64,000 nt of DNA from Thermophagus xiamenensis (GCF_900112795.1 NZ_FONA01000003.1:162382-226381), one strand, 5' to 3'. Positions 34,597 to 44,423 are shown, numbered from the stretch's first letter. A program made the numbers and translations. The notes: generated by a model not told the origin, from the sequence alone.

Positions 34597-35517
34597 CTAT
34601 TCCAAACTAAAATGATAGGTAATGGTTCCTTTTTGATATGCCGGAGCATCCGGGTCGGAATTGAAGCGTGCTTTCATGGCGGCTTCTTTTGCCACTCGCC
34701 ACAAATATGAATTTTGTGTTGTAGTACCTTTTAATATGGGCTGGGCACCTACAACATTTCCGTTTCGATCAACGGTTATTTCCACCACAACAATCCCTTC
34801 TTCTTGTATATTATACTCTGGTTTGGGTAAAGCACCACTCAAAGACCGGCCGCTAAGATCAAAACCTGAACCACTTTTCCCTTTTCCGGTACCGGTGTAA
34901 GTACCTAATCCGGGTTCTCCGCCAGGTGCACCTTGATTGCCCGATCCGCCGGCTTCACCTTGCGAAGTACCGGTACCGTCGGTTTTACTGAAGGCATTGG
35001 CCACTTTATTTCGAGCTTCCTTCGCTTTGCGTTCCAGTTCTTCCTGACGTTTACGTTCTTCTTCCAGCTTTCTCTGACGTTCCAATTCTTCCTGACGTCT
35101 TTTCTCTTCTTCGATACGTTTTTGCCGCTCTATTTCCTCTTGACGCTTACGCTCTTCATCCAATCTTTTCTTTTCAGCCTCTTGCTTAGCTTTTTCTTCT
35201 TCGCTAATGGCCGGTGCTTCTTCGAAATCTTGTGTATTGACAGTCTCTTCTGATGTTTCGGGTGTAGTTGCAAGCGGTGGGCTAACGGGCTCAGGCTGAT
35301 TGGTAGGCTGTTTATTTTGTTCACCTGCCGGTTGACTGCGAATGGGCTCAGAAGCTCCCATCCCAGTAAGTCCATCGCCAAAATCGACTAAAATACCTTC
35401 CTCCTCTCTTGGCATACTGGAAAGACCCAACACCATAAGAAGTATAAGCAGCACCATATGAAAAATGGTACTCCCTATTACACCTGCTCTTTTATCTTTT
35501 TTGGATGGATTGGTCAT
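34597..35517 (-). CDS. TonB-family energy transducer
   Basis: 306 residues from ATG 35517 (MTNPSKKDKRAGVIGSTIFH); the TTG at 35538 is a poorer start. One N-terminal membrane helix (about 11-33), a proline-rich patch, a long Glu/Lys/Arg-rich coiled segment (about 105-175, KRLDEERKRQEEIERQKRIE style), a glycine-rich linker, and a C-terminal TonB fold (about 225-306, IVVVEITVDRNGNVVGAQPI). With ExbD and ExbB encoded upstream it transmits proton-motive force to outer membrane receptors such as the one at 19074. The toxin-antitoxin remnant separates it from exbD. Confidence 0.87.
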   Translation of the reverse strand: MTNPSKKDKRAGVIGSTIFHMVLLILLMVLGLSSMPREEEGILVDFGDGLTGMGASEPIRSQPAGEQNKQPTNQPEPVSPPLATTPETSEETVNTQDFEEAPAISEEEKAKQEAEKKRLDEERKRQEEIERQKRIEEEKRRQEELERQRKLEEERKRQEELERKAKEARNKVANAFSKTDGTGTSQGEAGGSGNQGAPGGEPGLGTYTGTGKGKSGSGFDLSGRSLSGALPKPEYNIQEEGIVVVEITVDRNGNVVGAQPILKGTTTQNSYLWRVAKEAAMKARFNSDPDAPAYQKGTITYHFSLE

Positions 35518-35527
35518 CTTTTGTAAT

Positions 35528-35871
35528 TTAATCCTCAAAAAATAACTTCATTAGTTTTTCCTTAACCTCTTTCTCTAAACACTCATTAATCACGCCCAAT
35601 CTTCTTCTAATTAAACTTTTCGGGACGGTCACCAGCTTGTGTAATCTTATACTGAATCTAAAACTAAACCTGTCCCCTGCCATTGTAATGAGTCCTTTTT
35701 TATAACGACATCACTGTCCTCTATATCATCAGGTATCTTGCTTGAAATAAAGGCAATAATAACATGATTGAATTTTCCAATTTCCGAAGTAAGACAAAGA
35801 GCCGGTCTCACTTTGGAAGATGAAAAATCATCAAAAGGAAACGAGACAAGGACAATGTAATTCCTAATCAT
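35528..35871 (-). pseudogene. MazF/PemK-like toxin, frameshifted
   Basis: Starts MIRNYIVLVSFPFDDFSSSK with VRPALCL, the MazF/PemK-type core that in active family members cuts mRNA. The frame stops after 74 codons at 35647. The next frame continues IRLHKLVTVPKSLIRRRLGV and ends at 35528 with LFFED, exactly the missing C-terminal part. Restoring one T near 35650 would give DSVIRLHKL and about 114 residues. It overlaps the antitoxin gene by 8 bases. Either the toxin has been inactivated or there is a one-base sequencing error. Confidence 0.8.
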
Positions 35872-36106
35872 CTTTTAATGGTTCACCATCATTACAAGAA
35901 TAAATATCCTCCGATTTATCTTTTAAAAAATCAAATGCAGGGTTTTTAGCAATTGAATCTATCCATATTTTTTCTTGTTTAGCCAATTCCTCATCTTCTT
36001 CCAACAATATAAGTAACCTAACATTCTTATTTGGCATCGGAATAGGATAATCTAATTTAAGATTTCCTCGGCTGTCAGTATTTGATTGAATTTCTATGGC
36101 CTTCAT
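35864..36106 (-). CDS. Antitoxin-like protein of the MazF/PemK pair
   Basis: 80 residues from ATG 36106, which has an excellent purine-rich site (GGGGGGAG) six bases upstream. The first part (MKAIEIQSNTDSRGNLKLDY) resembles the short beta-rich DNA-binding start of antitoxins found with such toxins; the acidic, Lys-rich C-terminus would bind the toxin. Assignment rests mainly on its overlap with the toxin gene. If the toxin is dead this gene is a leftover or an autoregulator. Confidence 0.6.
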   Translation of the reverse strand: MKAIEIQSNTDSRGNLKLDYPIPMPNKNVRLLILLEEDEELAKQEKIWIDSIAKNPAFDFLKDKSEDIYSCNDGEPLKDD

Positions 36107-36128
36107 TACAACTCCCCCCAATTGATTC

Positions 36129-36521
36129 TTATTTTGCCCTGGTAGCCAAAATCAGCTTGTACTTGTTCCGTTTGGCAATATTCATCACTTTAACCACCTC
36201 TCTCATAGGTACATTTTCATCCACATGAAGAGAGATATAAATATCGGGATTTTGTCCCACTTTTTCTTTCAAAAGGGGTTCTATCTGACTAAAACTTACT
36301 CGTCGGTCTTCCACATAATATTTGAGGTCCCGAGTAATGGATACGGTAGTCAAAGGTTTTGCCGCAGTCTGATTGGCACTTTGGGGCAATAACAATTTTA
36401 GTGCCGTAGGATGCACCAACGTGGAAGTAATCATAAAAAAGATTAACAAAAGGAATACCACATCGGTCATCGATGACATACTAAAAGATGGGTCTATTTT
36501 ACTTCTTGACTTAATTGCCAT
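36129..36521 (-). CDS. exbD: ExbD/TolR family biopolymer transport protein
   Basis: 130 residues. One N-terminal membrane helix (about 20-42, SMTDVVFLLLIFFMITSTLV) with the Asp that takes part in proton flow, then a small periplasmic domain ending YKLILATRAK. Partner of ExbB and TonB. 18 bases downstream of exbB. Confidence 0.9.
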   Translation of the reverse strand: MAIKSRSKIDPSFSMSSMTDVVFLLLIFFMITSTLVHPTALKLLLPQSANQTAAKPLTTVSITRDLKYYVEDRRVSFSQIEPLLKEKVGQNPDIYISLHVDENVPMREVVKVMNIAKRNKYKLILATRAK

Positions 36522-36539
36522 GATCCAAATTTGTTTCCA

Positions 36540-37241
36540 TTAATTAGCCGGTTCATTAAGCAGGTCCATGAATTCCATGGTACGAGCCTCCATTTTAAAA
36601 ACCACATTTTCGATTCTTGCCACCAGCCAGTTATAAGCAAAATAGGCAATAATACCAACAATCAGACCGGTAACGGTAGTAACCAAAGCAGTATAGATAC
36701 CTCCCGCCAGCATATCCACTTCAATGTTGCTACCGGCATTGGCCATCTCCCAAAACGATTTAATCATACCAATAACCGTACCAGTAAAACCAATCATGGG
36801 CGCCCCTCCGGCAACGGTAGCCAGCACGGGCAGTCCTTTTTCCAAGCGACTAACCTCTAAATTACCGACATTCTCTATGGCAGTATTAATATCATTTAAC
36901 GGTCGGCCAATACGTGTAATACCTTTTTCTATCATCCGCGAGATGGGATTGTCATGCGATTGGCAAAGGGCTAATGCCGAATCAATTTTTCCTTCATGAA
37001 TATAATCTTTTATTCGGTTCATGAAGCTTTTATCTTCTTTGGAAGCACGCTTAATGGCCAAATAACGCTCAATAAAGATGTAAACAGCAATAAACGATAA
37101 AAGAAAAAGCGGAATCATGATCCATCCGCCCTGAAGTAATAACTCGAAAAGATTAATTGTTACTTTTTCTTCAGCATCGGTCATTTCCGCCCCTTGGGCA
37201 GCAGCCTCACCGGCAGCTTGTATCATCAAAAACAGATTCAT
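36540..37241 (-). CDS. exbB: MotA/TolQ/ExbB proton channel family protein
   Basis: 233 residues from ATG 37241 (MNLFLMIQAAGEAAAQGAEM); the upstream in-frame start adds a non-hydrophobic leader. Three membrane helices: about 37-58 (GGWIMIPLFLLSFIAVYIFI), 140-162 and 180-205. The conserved TolQ/ExbB core (APMIGFTGTVIGMIKSFWEM, then IYTALVTTVTGLIVGIIAYF) is intact. Forms the channel with ExbD that powers TonB. First gene of the operon. Confidence 0.9.
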   Translation of the reverse strand: MNLFLMIQAAGEAAAQGAEMTDAEEKVTINLFELLLQGGWIMIPLFLLSFIAVYIFIERYLAIKRASKEDKSFMNRIKDYIHEGKIDSALALCQSHDNPISRMIEKGITRIGRPLNDINTAIENVGNLEVSRLEKGLPVLATVAGGAPMIGFTGTVIGMIKSFWEMANAGSNIEVDMLAGGIYTALVTTVTGLIVGIIAYFAYNWLVARIENVVFKMEARTMEFMDLLNEPAN

Positions 37242-37764
37242 ATTAATACTTCTAGTTGATGGTTCGACACAAATTGTTTCGCTGGCCAAATTAATGATTT
37301 TTGGGAACACTGAAAAATGAAATATATGTACTCATGAACTGCTAAATGCATGATAAATATTTTCTTCACAGTTTTTGTGTCCCTTCAATTTTACTATTCA
37401 GCATAAAAAACGGCATAATCCGGTAAATTCACAATATTAAATTTAGCCATAAAATTGTCGAAATTATCTACAAACTACAGAAAAAACGAAAGCTAATTTT
37501 TTAAATCACCATAAAGAATCCCCGAATCAATATTTATATACATTCTCTTGTGACACTAACCTTCATGAAAATACTTGTTTTATGCCAAATTATAATCTTT
37601 AATATGGCACCGTAAAATCGAAAAAATTTGGCTAATACCCCCCCCGAAAGGTCTTATGGTTCTATATCAAATTTTATTCTAAAATGGAATTTCAGGCACG
37701 ATAAATGTATATTTGACAATATTCATTACTTAATATTTTGAAAAACCATCAATACATATTTATT
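37242..37764. other. Divergent intergenic region exbB / DUF4139 gene
   Basis: About 520 AT-rich bases with no gene or known RNA. Contains a -7 box TATATTTG at 37708-37715 directed at the DUF4139 gene, and a C-run followed by GAAAGG (about 37639-37652) of unknown meaning. No clear minus-strand promoter. Confidence 0.5.
37708..37715 (+). promoter_or_regulatory. -7 box ahead of the DUF4139 gene
   Basis: TATATTTG, exact TAnnTTTG form, 49 bases before the ATG. No TTG at the usual -33 position. Confidence 0.45.
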
Positions 37765-39378
37765 ATGAGAACAATAATCCTAATTATTATCTTTTTAGGG
37801 TTTACCACCCTTCATGCCCAGAATGTTAAAGAAGTAAAATCTGAAATAAAAGAGGTTGTAGTTTACCTGAACGGTTCCCAGATAACCCGGATGGCAGAAA
37901 TTGACCTTCCGGCAGGGAAAAGTGAAATATTTTTCAGAGGTCTCACCTCTCGTCTTAATTCCAATAGTTTACAGGTAGCTGTCAGCAATAAGGTCACCAT
38001 CTTATCGGTAAATCACAGCCTCGATTTCATGTCAGGAGCATCTACCGATGCCAATATTGAGCGACTTACCAAACAACGGGATTTGCTTAAAGACAGCATA
38101 GACCTTACGACCAATGCCAGAGACGTTTTTGTCAAGGAACGAGAGATGCTGCTCAGCAACCAAAAAATAGGAGGGGCCGAAACAGGGGTGGATGTTGACC
38201 AACTTATCAAAGCTGCCGATTTCTTTAAGCACCGACTTACCCAAATTGAAGAATCCATCTTTACCAAAAATCAGTCCATAAAGAAAATGAAAGAAAGGTT
38301 GGAAAAGTTAAACCGCCAACTCAATGAACTTAATGCAGAAAAAGACCGTCCTACCAGTACGGTAAAAGTTGCCGTTTCGACACCACACGCCTTAACCACC
38401 TCTTTGGCACTTACCTATATCGTTAGAGAGGCTCACTGGCAACCGTTCTATGACATTCGTGTTGATGATACAAATCAACCTGCTGTTTTAATCTACAAAG
38501 CCAAAGTTTATCAAAACACCGGCGAGACGTGGCAAAATGTTAAGTTAACCCTTTCCACAGGCAATCCATCCATCAGCAACTATAAACCGCAATTGCAACC
38601 GTGGTTTCTGGATTTTATAAGGCCCGAACCTTTGAAATCTTTCCGGACAATGGATGACGAAATAGAAGTAAATAATATGGAAATTACCGCCGATACTAAA
38701 AAAGAAAAGCCACTCCTTATTCGTGGCACTACACCTTTAAAAAGGACAAACGTGACCATCTCACAACAACAAACCACCACAGCCTTTGAAATAAATATTC
38801 CCTACACCATTCCGTCAAACAATCAGGGTTATGATGTTGCAGTAAGCGAGCACAATATTGAAGCTGATTATCAATATGCCACTGTTCCCAAATTGTCGCC
38901 ACACGTTTATTTGTTAGCCCATATTTCTCAGTGGAATAATCTTAACCTGTTGCCGGGAGAAGCTAATATCTATTTTAACCAAACTTATCAGGGCAAAACA
39001 TATCTTGATCCTTATACATCAGAAGATACTCTTAAAGTCTCTGTAGGCAGAGACCCTGCTATTGTGGTAAAACGTGAATTGTTAAAAGATTATTCTTCCA
39101 AATCATTGCTGGGGAACAACCGAAAAGAGACCAAAGCCTGGAAAATAACGGTTAAAAACACAAAAAGGAATAGTATTAACTTAGTGGTTGAAGATCAATA
39201 TCCCATATCTTCAAACAATGAAATTAAAGTTGAACTGGAAGAGAGTAGCGGCGCAAAAGTCAATCCTATAACAGGAAAGCTTGAGTGGAATTTGAGTTTA
39301 GACCCGGGTGAAATAAAAGAGCTCAGGCTAATCTATTCTGTAAGATATCCTAAAGACCAAAATCTGATTCTGGAATAA
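37765..39378 (+). CDS. DUF4139 (mucoidy inhibitor A-like) family protein
   Basis: 537 residues from ATG 37765, giving signal peptide MRTIILIIIFLGFTTLHAQ. An N-terminal DUF4140 segment (about 25-125, VKEVVVYLNGSQITRMAEID) leads into a coiled stretch (about 100-205) and a DUF4139 domain (about 205-535, VREAHWQPFYDIRVDD, QVYQNTGE-like VYQNTGETWQNV, ending LRLIYSVRYPK). The family is widespread in Bacteroidota and of unknown function; some members are named mucoidy inhibitor A. Periplasmic. Single gene. Confidence 0.85.
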   Translation: MRTIILIIIFLGFTTLHAQNVKEVKSEIKEVVVYLNGSQITRMAEIDLPAGKSEIFFRGLTSRLNSNSLQVAVSNKVTILSVNHSLDFMSGASTDANIERLTKQRDLLKDSIDLTTNARDVFVKEREMLLSNQKIGGAETGVDVDQLIKAADFFKHRLTQIEESIFTKNQSIKKMKERLEKLNRQLNELNAEKDRPTSTVKVAVSTPHALTTSLALTYIVREAHWQPFYDIRVDDTNQPAVLIYKAKVYQNTGETWQNVKLTLSTGNPSISNYKPQLQPWFLDFIRPEPLKSFRTMDDEIEVNNMEITADTKKEKPLLIRGTTPLKRTNVTISQQQTTTAFEINIPYTIPSNNQGYDVAVSEHNIEADYQYATVPKLSPHVYLLAHISQWNNLNLLPGEANIYFNQTYQGKTYLDPYTSEDTLKVSVGRDPAIVVKRELLKDYSSKSLLGNNRKETKAWKITVKNTKRNSINLVVEDQYPISSNNEIKVELEESSGAKVNPITGKLEWNLSLDPGEIKELRLIYSVRYPKDQNLILE

Positions 39379-39519
39379 CGGTGAATTAATGCATGAAGAA
39401 TTTACATCACCTAAGGTATTAGATTATTAGATGCTAGATATTAAATATAAAATGTTTAATCAATAACATTGAAGACCTGACTTATAATTTATATCCCCAA
39501 TAAAACAAATGGTATTAAA

Positions 39520-39550
39520 TTGAGATATTGATGCACATTTTGTAGTTTCG
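39520..39550 (+). promoter_or_regulatory. Candidate promoter of the panE-like gene
   Basis: TTG (39520-39522), 20-base spacer, TAGTTTCG (39543-39550), one mismatch to TAnnTTTG; 30 bases before the ATG. Confidence 0.45.
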
Positions 39551-39580
39551 GAGTTCAAAATCAAAAAAGAAAAGATAAAA

Positions 39581-40513
39581 ATGCAAATATTAGTTGTTGG
39601 TACCGGAGGGGTAGGCGGCTATTTTGGTGGCCGTCTGGCCGCCTCCGGCAATGATGTAACCTTTATTGCCCGGGGAGCTCACAAAGAAGCCATGGAAAAG
39701 AATGGGCTTAAAGTAAAAAGTATAAAAGAAGATTTTATCATCCATCCGGTAAATGTTACCGACAAAATTGGTGAAATCCAGTCACCTGATTTGGTCATAG
39801 TTGCCGTCAAAGCATGGCAGGTTAAAGAAATAGCTCAACAACTGGCATTGGTAATTCATGAAAACACAATGGTATTACCACTTCAGAACGGAGTCTTAGC
39901 CAGTAACGAATTAAAAACTTTTTTGCCCTCCCAAAATGTTCTTTCCGGACTTTGCCGCATCATCAGTAAAATTGAAGCCCCAGGAGAAATCAACCACTTT
40001 GCTGTAGAACCTACCATAGTTTTTGGTGAATGTGACAGTTCTGAATCACAACGAGTAATAAACCTTCAAAAAGTTTTTGAAAAAGCAGGAATTAAATCGG
40101 TTGTATCCAAAGACATCCAGGCCGACTTATGGCGTAAATTTCTGGCCATTTGCGTTAGCGGACTCCTTGCGGTTACACGATCTACGTACGGGGAAGTTAG
40201 AGAACAGCCCGAAACCCGTCAGATGATGCGCAACCTGTTTGAAGAGATTGCCCAGCTAGCCAATGCCCTTAAAATAAATCTGGAACCAGATCTTGTGGAT
40301 AAAACCATGGCCTTTATTGACACATTTCCTTATGAATCCACCTCATCTCTTACCAGAGATGTATGGGAAGGGAAACCATCGGAACTGGAATATCAGAACG
40401 GAACTGTTGTAAGGCTGGCTGAGAAAGTTGGCATCGACGTCCCTGTCAACCGCTTTGTTTATTATTCATTGTTATTGATGGAAAAAAGGGCACGACAAAA
40501 AGTGAGAGGTTAA
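39581..40513 (+). CDS. panE: 2-dehydropantoate 2-reductase
   Basis: 310 residues. The Rossmann start MQILVVGTGGVGGYFGGRLA binds NADPH; KAWQVKEIAQQL and LQNGVLASNEL follow, and LWRKFLAICVSGLLAVTRST carries the catalytic Lys region. Makes pantoate for coenzyme A. Paralogues of this family act on other 2-oxoacids, so the substrate is probable rather than certain. Its stop overlaps the hydG stop on the other strand. Confidence 0.88.
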   Translation: MQILVVGTGGVGGYFGGRLAASGNDVTFIARGAHKEAMEKNGLKVKSIKEDFIIHPVNVTDKIGEIQSPDLVIVAVKAWQVKEIAQQLALVIHENTMVLPLQNGVLASNELKTFLPSQNVLSGLCRIISKIEAPGEINHFAVEPTIVFGECDSSESQRVINLQKVFEKAGIKSVVSKDIQADLWRKFLAICVSGLLAVTRSTYGEVREQPETRQMMRNLFEEIAQLANALKINLEPDLVDKTMAFIDTFPYESTSSLTRDVWEGKPSELEYQNGTVVRLAEKVGIDVPVNRFVYYSLLLMEKRARQKVRG

Positions 40514-41943
40514 AAATAGAGGTCCCTCTCACCTCTTTTAATGCGTTCCAATCGCTGTATTAATTTCCCGCGGAATTGGTCATCGGAGTACTCTTTTAAG
40601 TTATCCTGAATGAGCCGATAACCTTTTTCCCTGGTTTCCGGGGGGGCATAGTCTTCCAGATATTCGGCCATAGTAAGTATCGCATTGGGCTGACAAAATC
40701 TTTTTATAAAACCGGGAACCGAGAATTCCATAAAATGCTCCCCTGTTCTTTTTAGTCGATAACAGGCTGTACAAAAAGAAGGCAAATAACCGTGTCCAAT
40801 CAATTCATCCATTACTTCATTCAGAGAACGGTTGTCACCAATAGAAAACTGTTCCTGATCGAGGTCCTGCTGCTCTTTTTGTTTGGAATAGCCTTTCATT
40901 TCAATATTAGTACCGCCATCGATTTGTGAAACACCAAATTGGAGCACCTCATCGCGGATATGTGCCGGCTCACGGGCTGTAAGGATTAATCCTGTATAAG
41001 GAACGGCCAACCTTAGTATAGCCACTAATCGTGTAAAGTCTTCATCTGACACGTTATAATCATCCCTAACCTTAAAACCCGAGGCGGTTTTAATGCGCGG
41101 GAATGAAATAGTATGTGGTCCAACATTATAAACCGCTTCAAAATGATTCACATGCCGAAGCAATCCCATAATTTCAAATCGCCAGTCGTATAATCCCAAC
41201 AAAGCACCAATACCGACATCATCGATGCCGGCTTCCTGAGCCCTGTCGAGCGACGTTATTCTCCAGTCGAAATCACGCTTCTTACCTCCCAGATGTACCT
41301 TCAGATAAGTTTCCTTGTGATAGGTCTCCTGAAAAATCTGATAGGTTCCGATCCCGGCGTCTTTAACGGTTTTAAATCCCTCAATATCAAACGGTGCTGC
41401 ATTGATGTTAACTCTTCTGATCTCACCATTCAGATGTTTTATCCTGTAAACCTGACGAACCGTATCGGCAATAAATTGGGCATCGTATTTGGGGTGTTCG
41501 CCAAAAACCAGAATCAGGCGCTTATGACCGGCATCTTCCAACGCCATCACCTCATTACGTATATCATCCGTAGAGAGAGTTAGTCGCTTCTGCTTCTTAT
41601 TATCGGCTCTGAACCCGCAATAAGCACAATTATTAATGCAAAGATTGCCGATGTATAAAGGTGCAAACAATACAATCCGCTTACCGTAGACTTTTTCTTT
41701 CAGCTCACGGGCACCGTTTTTTATTTCATCAATAAGCTCGGGGGTATTGGCATTTATCAAAACAGCTGTCTCCTCCAGTGTCAACCTGTTCTTATCCAGC
41801 GAACGGGCAATAACTTCGCGCACTCTTCCAGGATCCGGATTTTCATTTCGTTGCAAGATATCCCAAATCTCATCTGCATCCAAGAAGTTTTCCATTGGAC
41901 GGTCTTCAATCGTATATTTCTGAGGGTCATAAATATTGGGCAT
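40510..41943 (-). CDS. hydG: [FeFe]-hydrogenase H-cluster maturase HydG (radical SAM)
   Basis: 477 residues. Radical SAM cysteines Cys102, Cys106 and Cys109 in CINNCAYCGF, and the C-terminal auxiliary-cluster motif CTACYRLKRTG that distinguishes HydG from the thiamine enzyme ThiH. HydG lyses tyrosine to make the CO and cyanide ligands of the H-cluster. It lies 123 bases after hydC and is probably the last gene of the hydrogenase operon. The other maturases HydE and HydF are not in the window. Confidence 0.95.
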   Translation of the reverse strand: MPNIYDPQKYTIEDRPMENFLDADEIWDILQRNENPDPGRVREVIARSLDKNRLTLEETAVLINANTPELIDEIKNGARELKEKVYGKRIVLFAPLYIGNLCINNCAYCGFRADNKKQKRLTLSTDDIRNEVMALEDAGHKRLILVFGEHPKYDAQFIADTVRQVYRIKHLNGEIRRVNINAAPFDIEGFKTVKDAGIGTYQIFQETYHKETYLKVHLGGKKRDFDWRITSLDRAQEAGIDDVGIGALLGLYDWRFEIMGLLRHVNHFEAVYNVGPHTISFPRIKTASGFKVRDDYNVSDEDFTRLVAILRLAVPYTGLILTAREPAHIRDEVLQFGVSQIDGGTNIEMKGYSKQKEQQDLDQEQFSIGDNRSLNEVMDELIGHGYLPSFCTACYRLKRTGEHFMEFSVPGFIKRFCQPNAILTMAEYLEDYAPPETREKGYRLIQDNLKEYSDDQFRGKLIQRLERIKRGERDLYF

Positions 41944-42066
41944 AATTCAAACTTTATGGGTATAAAGGTACGATGATTGCCGCGTAATGGAAACAAAAGC
42001 GAATAAAAATAATGAGACCTCTAAGCAATCAGAAAATCCGACCCAATAACCTGCTTGTTTCAACGG

Positions 42067-42540
42067 TTAATACTCATCCAAAATTTTCTTAACATCTTCT
42101 GGGGATACACGTCCATATACCCGTTCACCAATGGTAATAACGGGTGCCAGTCCGCAGGCACCAACGCAGCGCAGGCAACTGAGTGAAAATTTTCCGTCGG
42201 GGGTGGTTTCGCCCACTTTAATATCCAGCCTTCGTTTAAATTCTTCCAACACTTTTTCGGCACCACGCACATAACAGGCGGTACCCATGCAGATTGAAAT
42301 AGGATGTTTCCCTTTGGGTAACATGGAAAAAAATGAATAAAAGGTCACCACGCCATAAACATGAGCCACCGAAACATTCAGTTCTTCAGCCACAATTTCC
42401 TGAACTTCGGCCGGAAGATATCCCAAAAGGTTTTGCGCCTCGTGAAGCACATTTATCAATTCACCGGGGTCATTATTAAACTTTTTACATATTACCCTAA
42501 GCTCCTGAACTTTATTAACAGGTATTTTAACTTTTGCCAT
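42067..42540 (-). CDS. hydC: Bifurcating [FeFe]-hydrogenase gamma subunit (NuoE-like)
   Basis: 157 residues with the thioredoxin-like 2Fe-2S fold of NuoE: helical start, then VVTFYSFFSMLPKGKHPISI, Cys pair in CMGTACYVRG and second pair in SCLRCVGACGLAPV. Passes electrons within the HydABC trimer that couples NADH and reduced ferredoxin oxidation to H2 formation. 80 bases after hydA. Confidence 0.93.
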   Translation of the reverse strand: MAKVKIPVNKVQELRVICKKFNNDPGELINVLHEAQNLLGYLPAEVQEIVAEELNVSVAHVYGVVTFYSFFSMLPKGKHPISICMGTACYVRGAEKVLEEFKRRLDIKVGETTPDGKFSLSCLRCVGACGLAPVITIGERVYGRVSPEDVKKILDEY

Positions 42541-42620
42541 GATTATCCATTAAAATTTTCAATTATCAATTGTCAATAATCAATTCGGTCATAGTAGCCA
42601 AAGCCAGATATTGGTAAACA

Positions 42621-44390
42621 CTATTCAATTTCAGACAGTTTCTTCCTGTTGAAATAATGGGTATGTAATAATTCATGTGACAGGTCGCTGAGAGGTCTCC
42701 CCAAAAACTCACTATACAATTCCTGGATGAAAGGATTTTCATGAGATTTACGAATGGCTTTACCGGCATCTTCACGATATATAGCTTTTTGTCGTTTTTT
42801 CAGGATGTCGACATTGCCGTGATGATAAGGTTGACCGCCACCACCGATGCATCCCCCGGGACAAGCCATAATCTCAATGGCATGAAACTCTGATTTACCA
42901 GCTCTTACATCTTCCAACAGTTTGCGGGCATTACCCAACCCGTGAGCTATACCAATATTAAGTTTCATACCGTCAAAATCGACCGTCGCTTTCCGCAATC
43001 CCTCCATACCTCTAAGTTCCTCAAACTCTACTTTCTCAAGGTGTTTACCGGTGTGCAATTCATAGGCAGTACGAACAGCCGCTTCAATAACGCCACCGGT
43101 AGTTCCGAAAATAACACCAGCACCTGTTGATTCTCCCAAGGGTTGGTCAAAATCTTCATCGTCGAGAGAAGCAAAGTCGATATTGGCATTTCGAATGAGG
43201 CGGGCCAGTTCGCGGGTCGTTATAGACACATTAACATCGGCATCGCCGTTGATGGCAAACTCTTCGCGCGTACATTCATATTTTTTTGCCAGGCAGGGCA
43301 TCACTGATACCACCACCAAATCTTCCCGCTTTTTATTGAGTTTCTTGGCAAAATAAGATTTGGCAATGGCGCCAAACATTTGTTGCGGTGATTTGGCCGT
43401 GGAAGGAATATCTATCATCTCGGGAAACTGATGTTCGAAAAACTTTACCCATGCGGGACAACAGCTGGTGAGAATAGGCAATTTAACACTCTTATCACCA
43501 TCCAGATAACGTGTAAGCCTATCGAGAAACTCAGTACCCTCTTCCATAATGGTAAGGTCGGCTGCAAAGTCGGTATCAAACACATAATCGAATCCCAACT
43601 TTTTGAGTGCCGACACCATTTTACCGGTGACTAACGTTCCCGGTTCCATTCCGAAGGCTTCACCTAAGGCCGCTCTGACTGCCGGTGCGGTTTGTACCAC
43701 TACTGTTTTTTGTGGGTCAACCAGAGCTTCAATAACTTTCCATGTATAATCCCGTTCTGTCAAAGCCCCTGTAGGACAAACGGCCACGCATTGTCCGCAA
43801 TAGGTACAAACCGAATGGTCCAGATCCATTTCGAAAGCCGGTGCCACTACCGACTCGAAGCCGCGATTGACAGCTGATAACACACCTACGGTTTGCACCT
43901 CGTTGCAAATGGTTTCGCAACGACGGCACATAATACATTTGTCCATTTCCCGGATAATGGCCGGTGACTGATCACCTTTATAATGGGATTGCTCACCGGT
44001 ATAATGTATTTCCCGTATACCCAGATTTTGAGCCAATTCCTGCAGCTCACATTCACCTGATTTGGCACAGGTTAAACACTCCGCCGGATGGTCGGAGAGG
44101 ATGAGTTCCACGACCGTACGACGGGCATTGATTACCCTGACAGTATGGGTTTTAACCACCATACCCTCAGTACACTCAGTTTTACATGCCGGGGCAAGAT
44201 TGCGACGACCTTCAACCTCGATAACACATACTCTACAACCGCCCGGTTTGTTTTCAAAATTCAAATCATCCATCTTCATGTAACATAAAGAGGGAATTTT
44301 TATGCCGATGGATTTAGCTGCCTCCAATATGGTAGTCCCCTGTTCTACCACTACGGGCTTATCATCTATGATTAATTTTATGATATTCAT
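42621..44390 (-). CDS. hydA: Bifurcating [FeFe]-hydrogenase catalytic subunit
   Basis: 589 residues from ATG 44390 (MNIIKLIIDDKPVVVEQGTT). An N-terminal 2Fe-2S ferredoxin (about 1-78, with CYMKMDDL and GGCRVCVIEV), a His-Cys3 4Fe-4S site (HPAECLTCAKSGECELQ), two 4Fe-4S clusters (CIMCRRCETIC, CTYCGQCVAVCP), then the H-domain. All three signatures are complete: TSCCPAW (308-314), MPCLAK (Cys366) and MACPGGCIGGGG (Cys510, Cys514), so it should hold an active H-cluster. This is the group A trimeric type, lacking the extra C-terminal 2Fe-2S domain of the Thermotoga protein. A decayed paralogous tail lies at 55428-55590. Confidence 0.95.
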   Translation of the reverse strand: MNIIKLIIDDKPVVVEQGTTILEAAKSIGIKIPSLCYMKMDDLNFENKPGGCRVCVIEVEGRRNLAPACKTECTEGMVVKTHTVRVINARRTVVELILSDHPAECLTCAKSGECELQELAQNLGIREIHYTGEQSHYKGDQSPAIIREMDKCIMCRRCETICNEVQTVGVLSAVNRGFESVVAPAFEMDLDHSVCTYCGQCVAVCPTGALTERDYTWKVIEALVDPQKTVVVQTAPAVRAALGEAFGMEPGTLVTGKMVSALKKLGFDYVFDTDFAADLTIMEEGTEFLDRLTRYLDGDKSVKLPILTSCCPAWVKFFEHQFPEMIDIPSTAKSPQQMFGAIAKSYFAKKLNKKREDLVVVSVMPCLAKKYECTREEFAINGDADVNVSITTRELARLIRNANIDFASLDDEDFDQPLGESTGAGVIFGTTGGVIEAAVRTAYELHTGKHLEKVEFEELRGMEGLRKATVDFDGMKLNIGIAHGLGNARKLLEDVRAGKSEFHAIEIMACPGGCIGGGGQPYHHGNVDILKKRQKAIYREDAGKAIRKSHENPFIQELYSEFLGRPLSDLSHELLHTHYFNRKKLSEIE

Positions 44391-44423
44391 ATTAATGAAA
44401 TTTTCCAATAATTAACACTCAGG

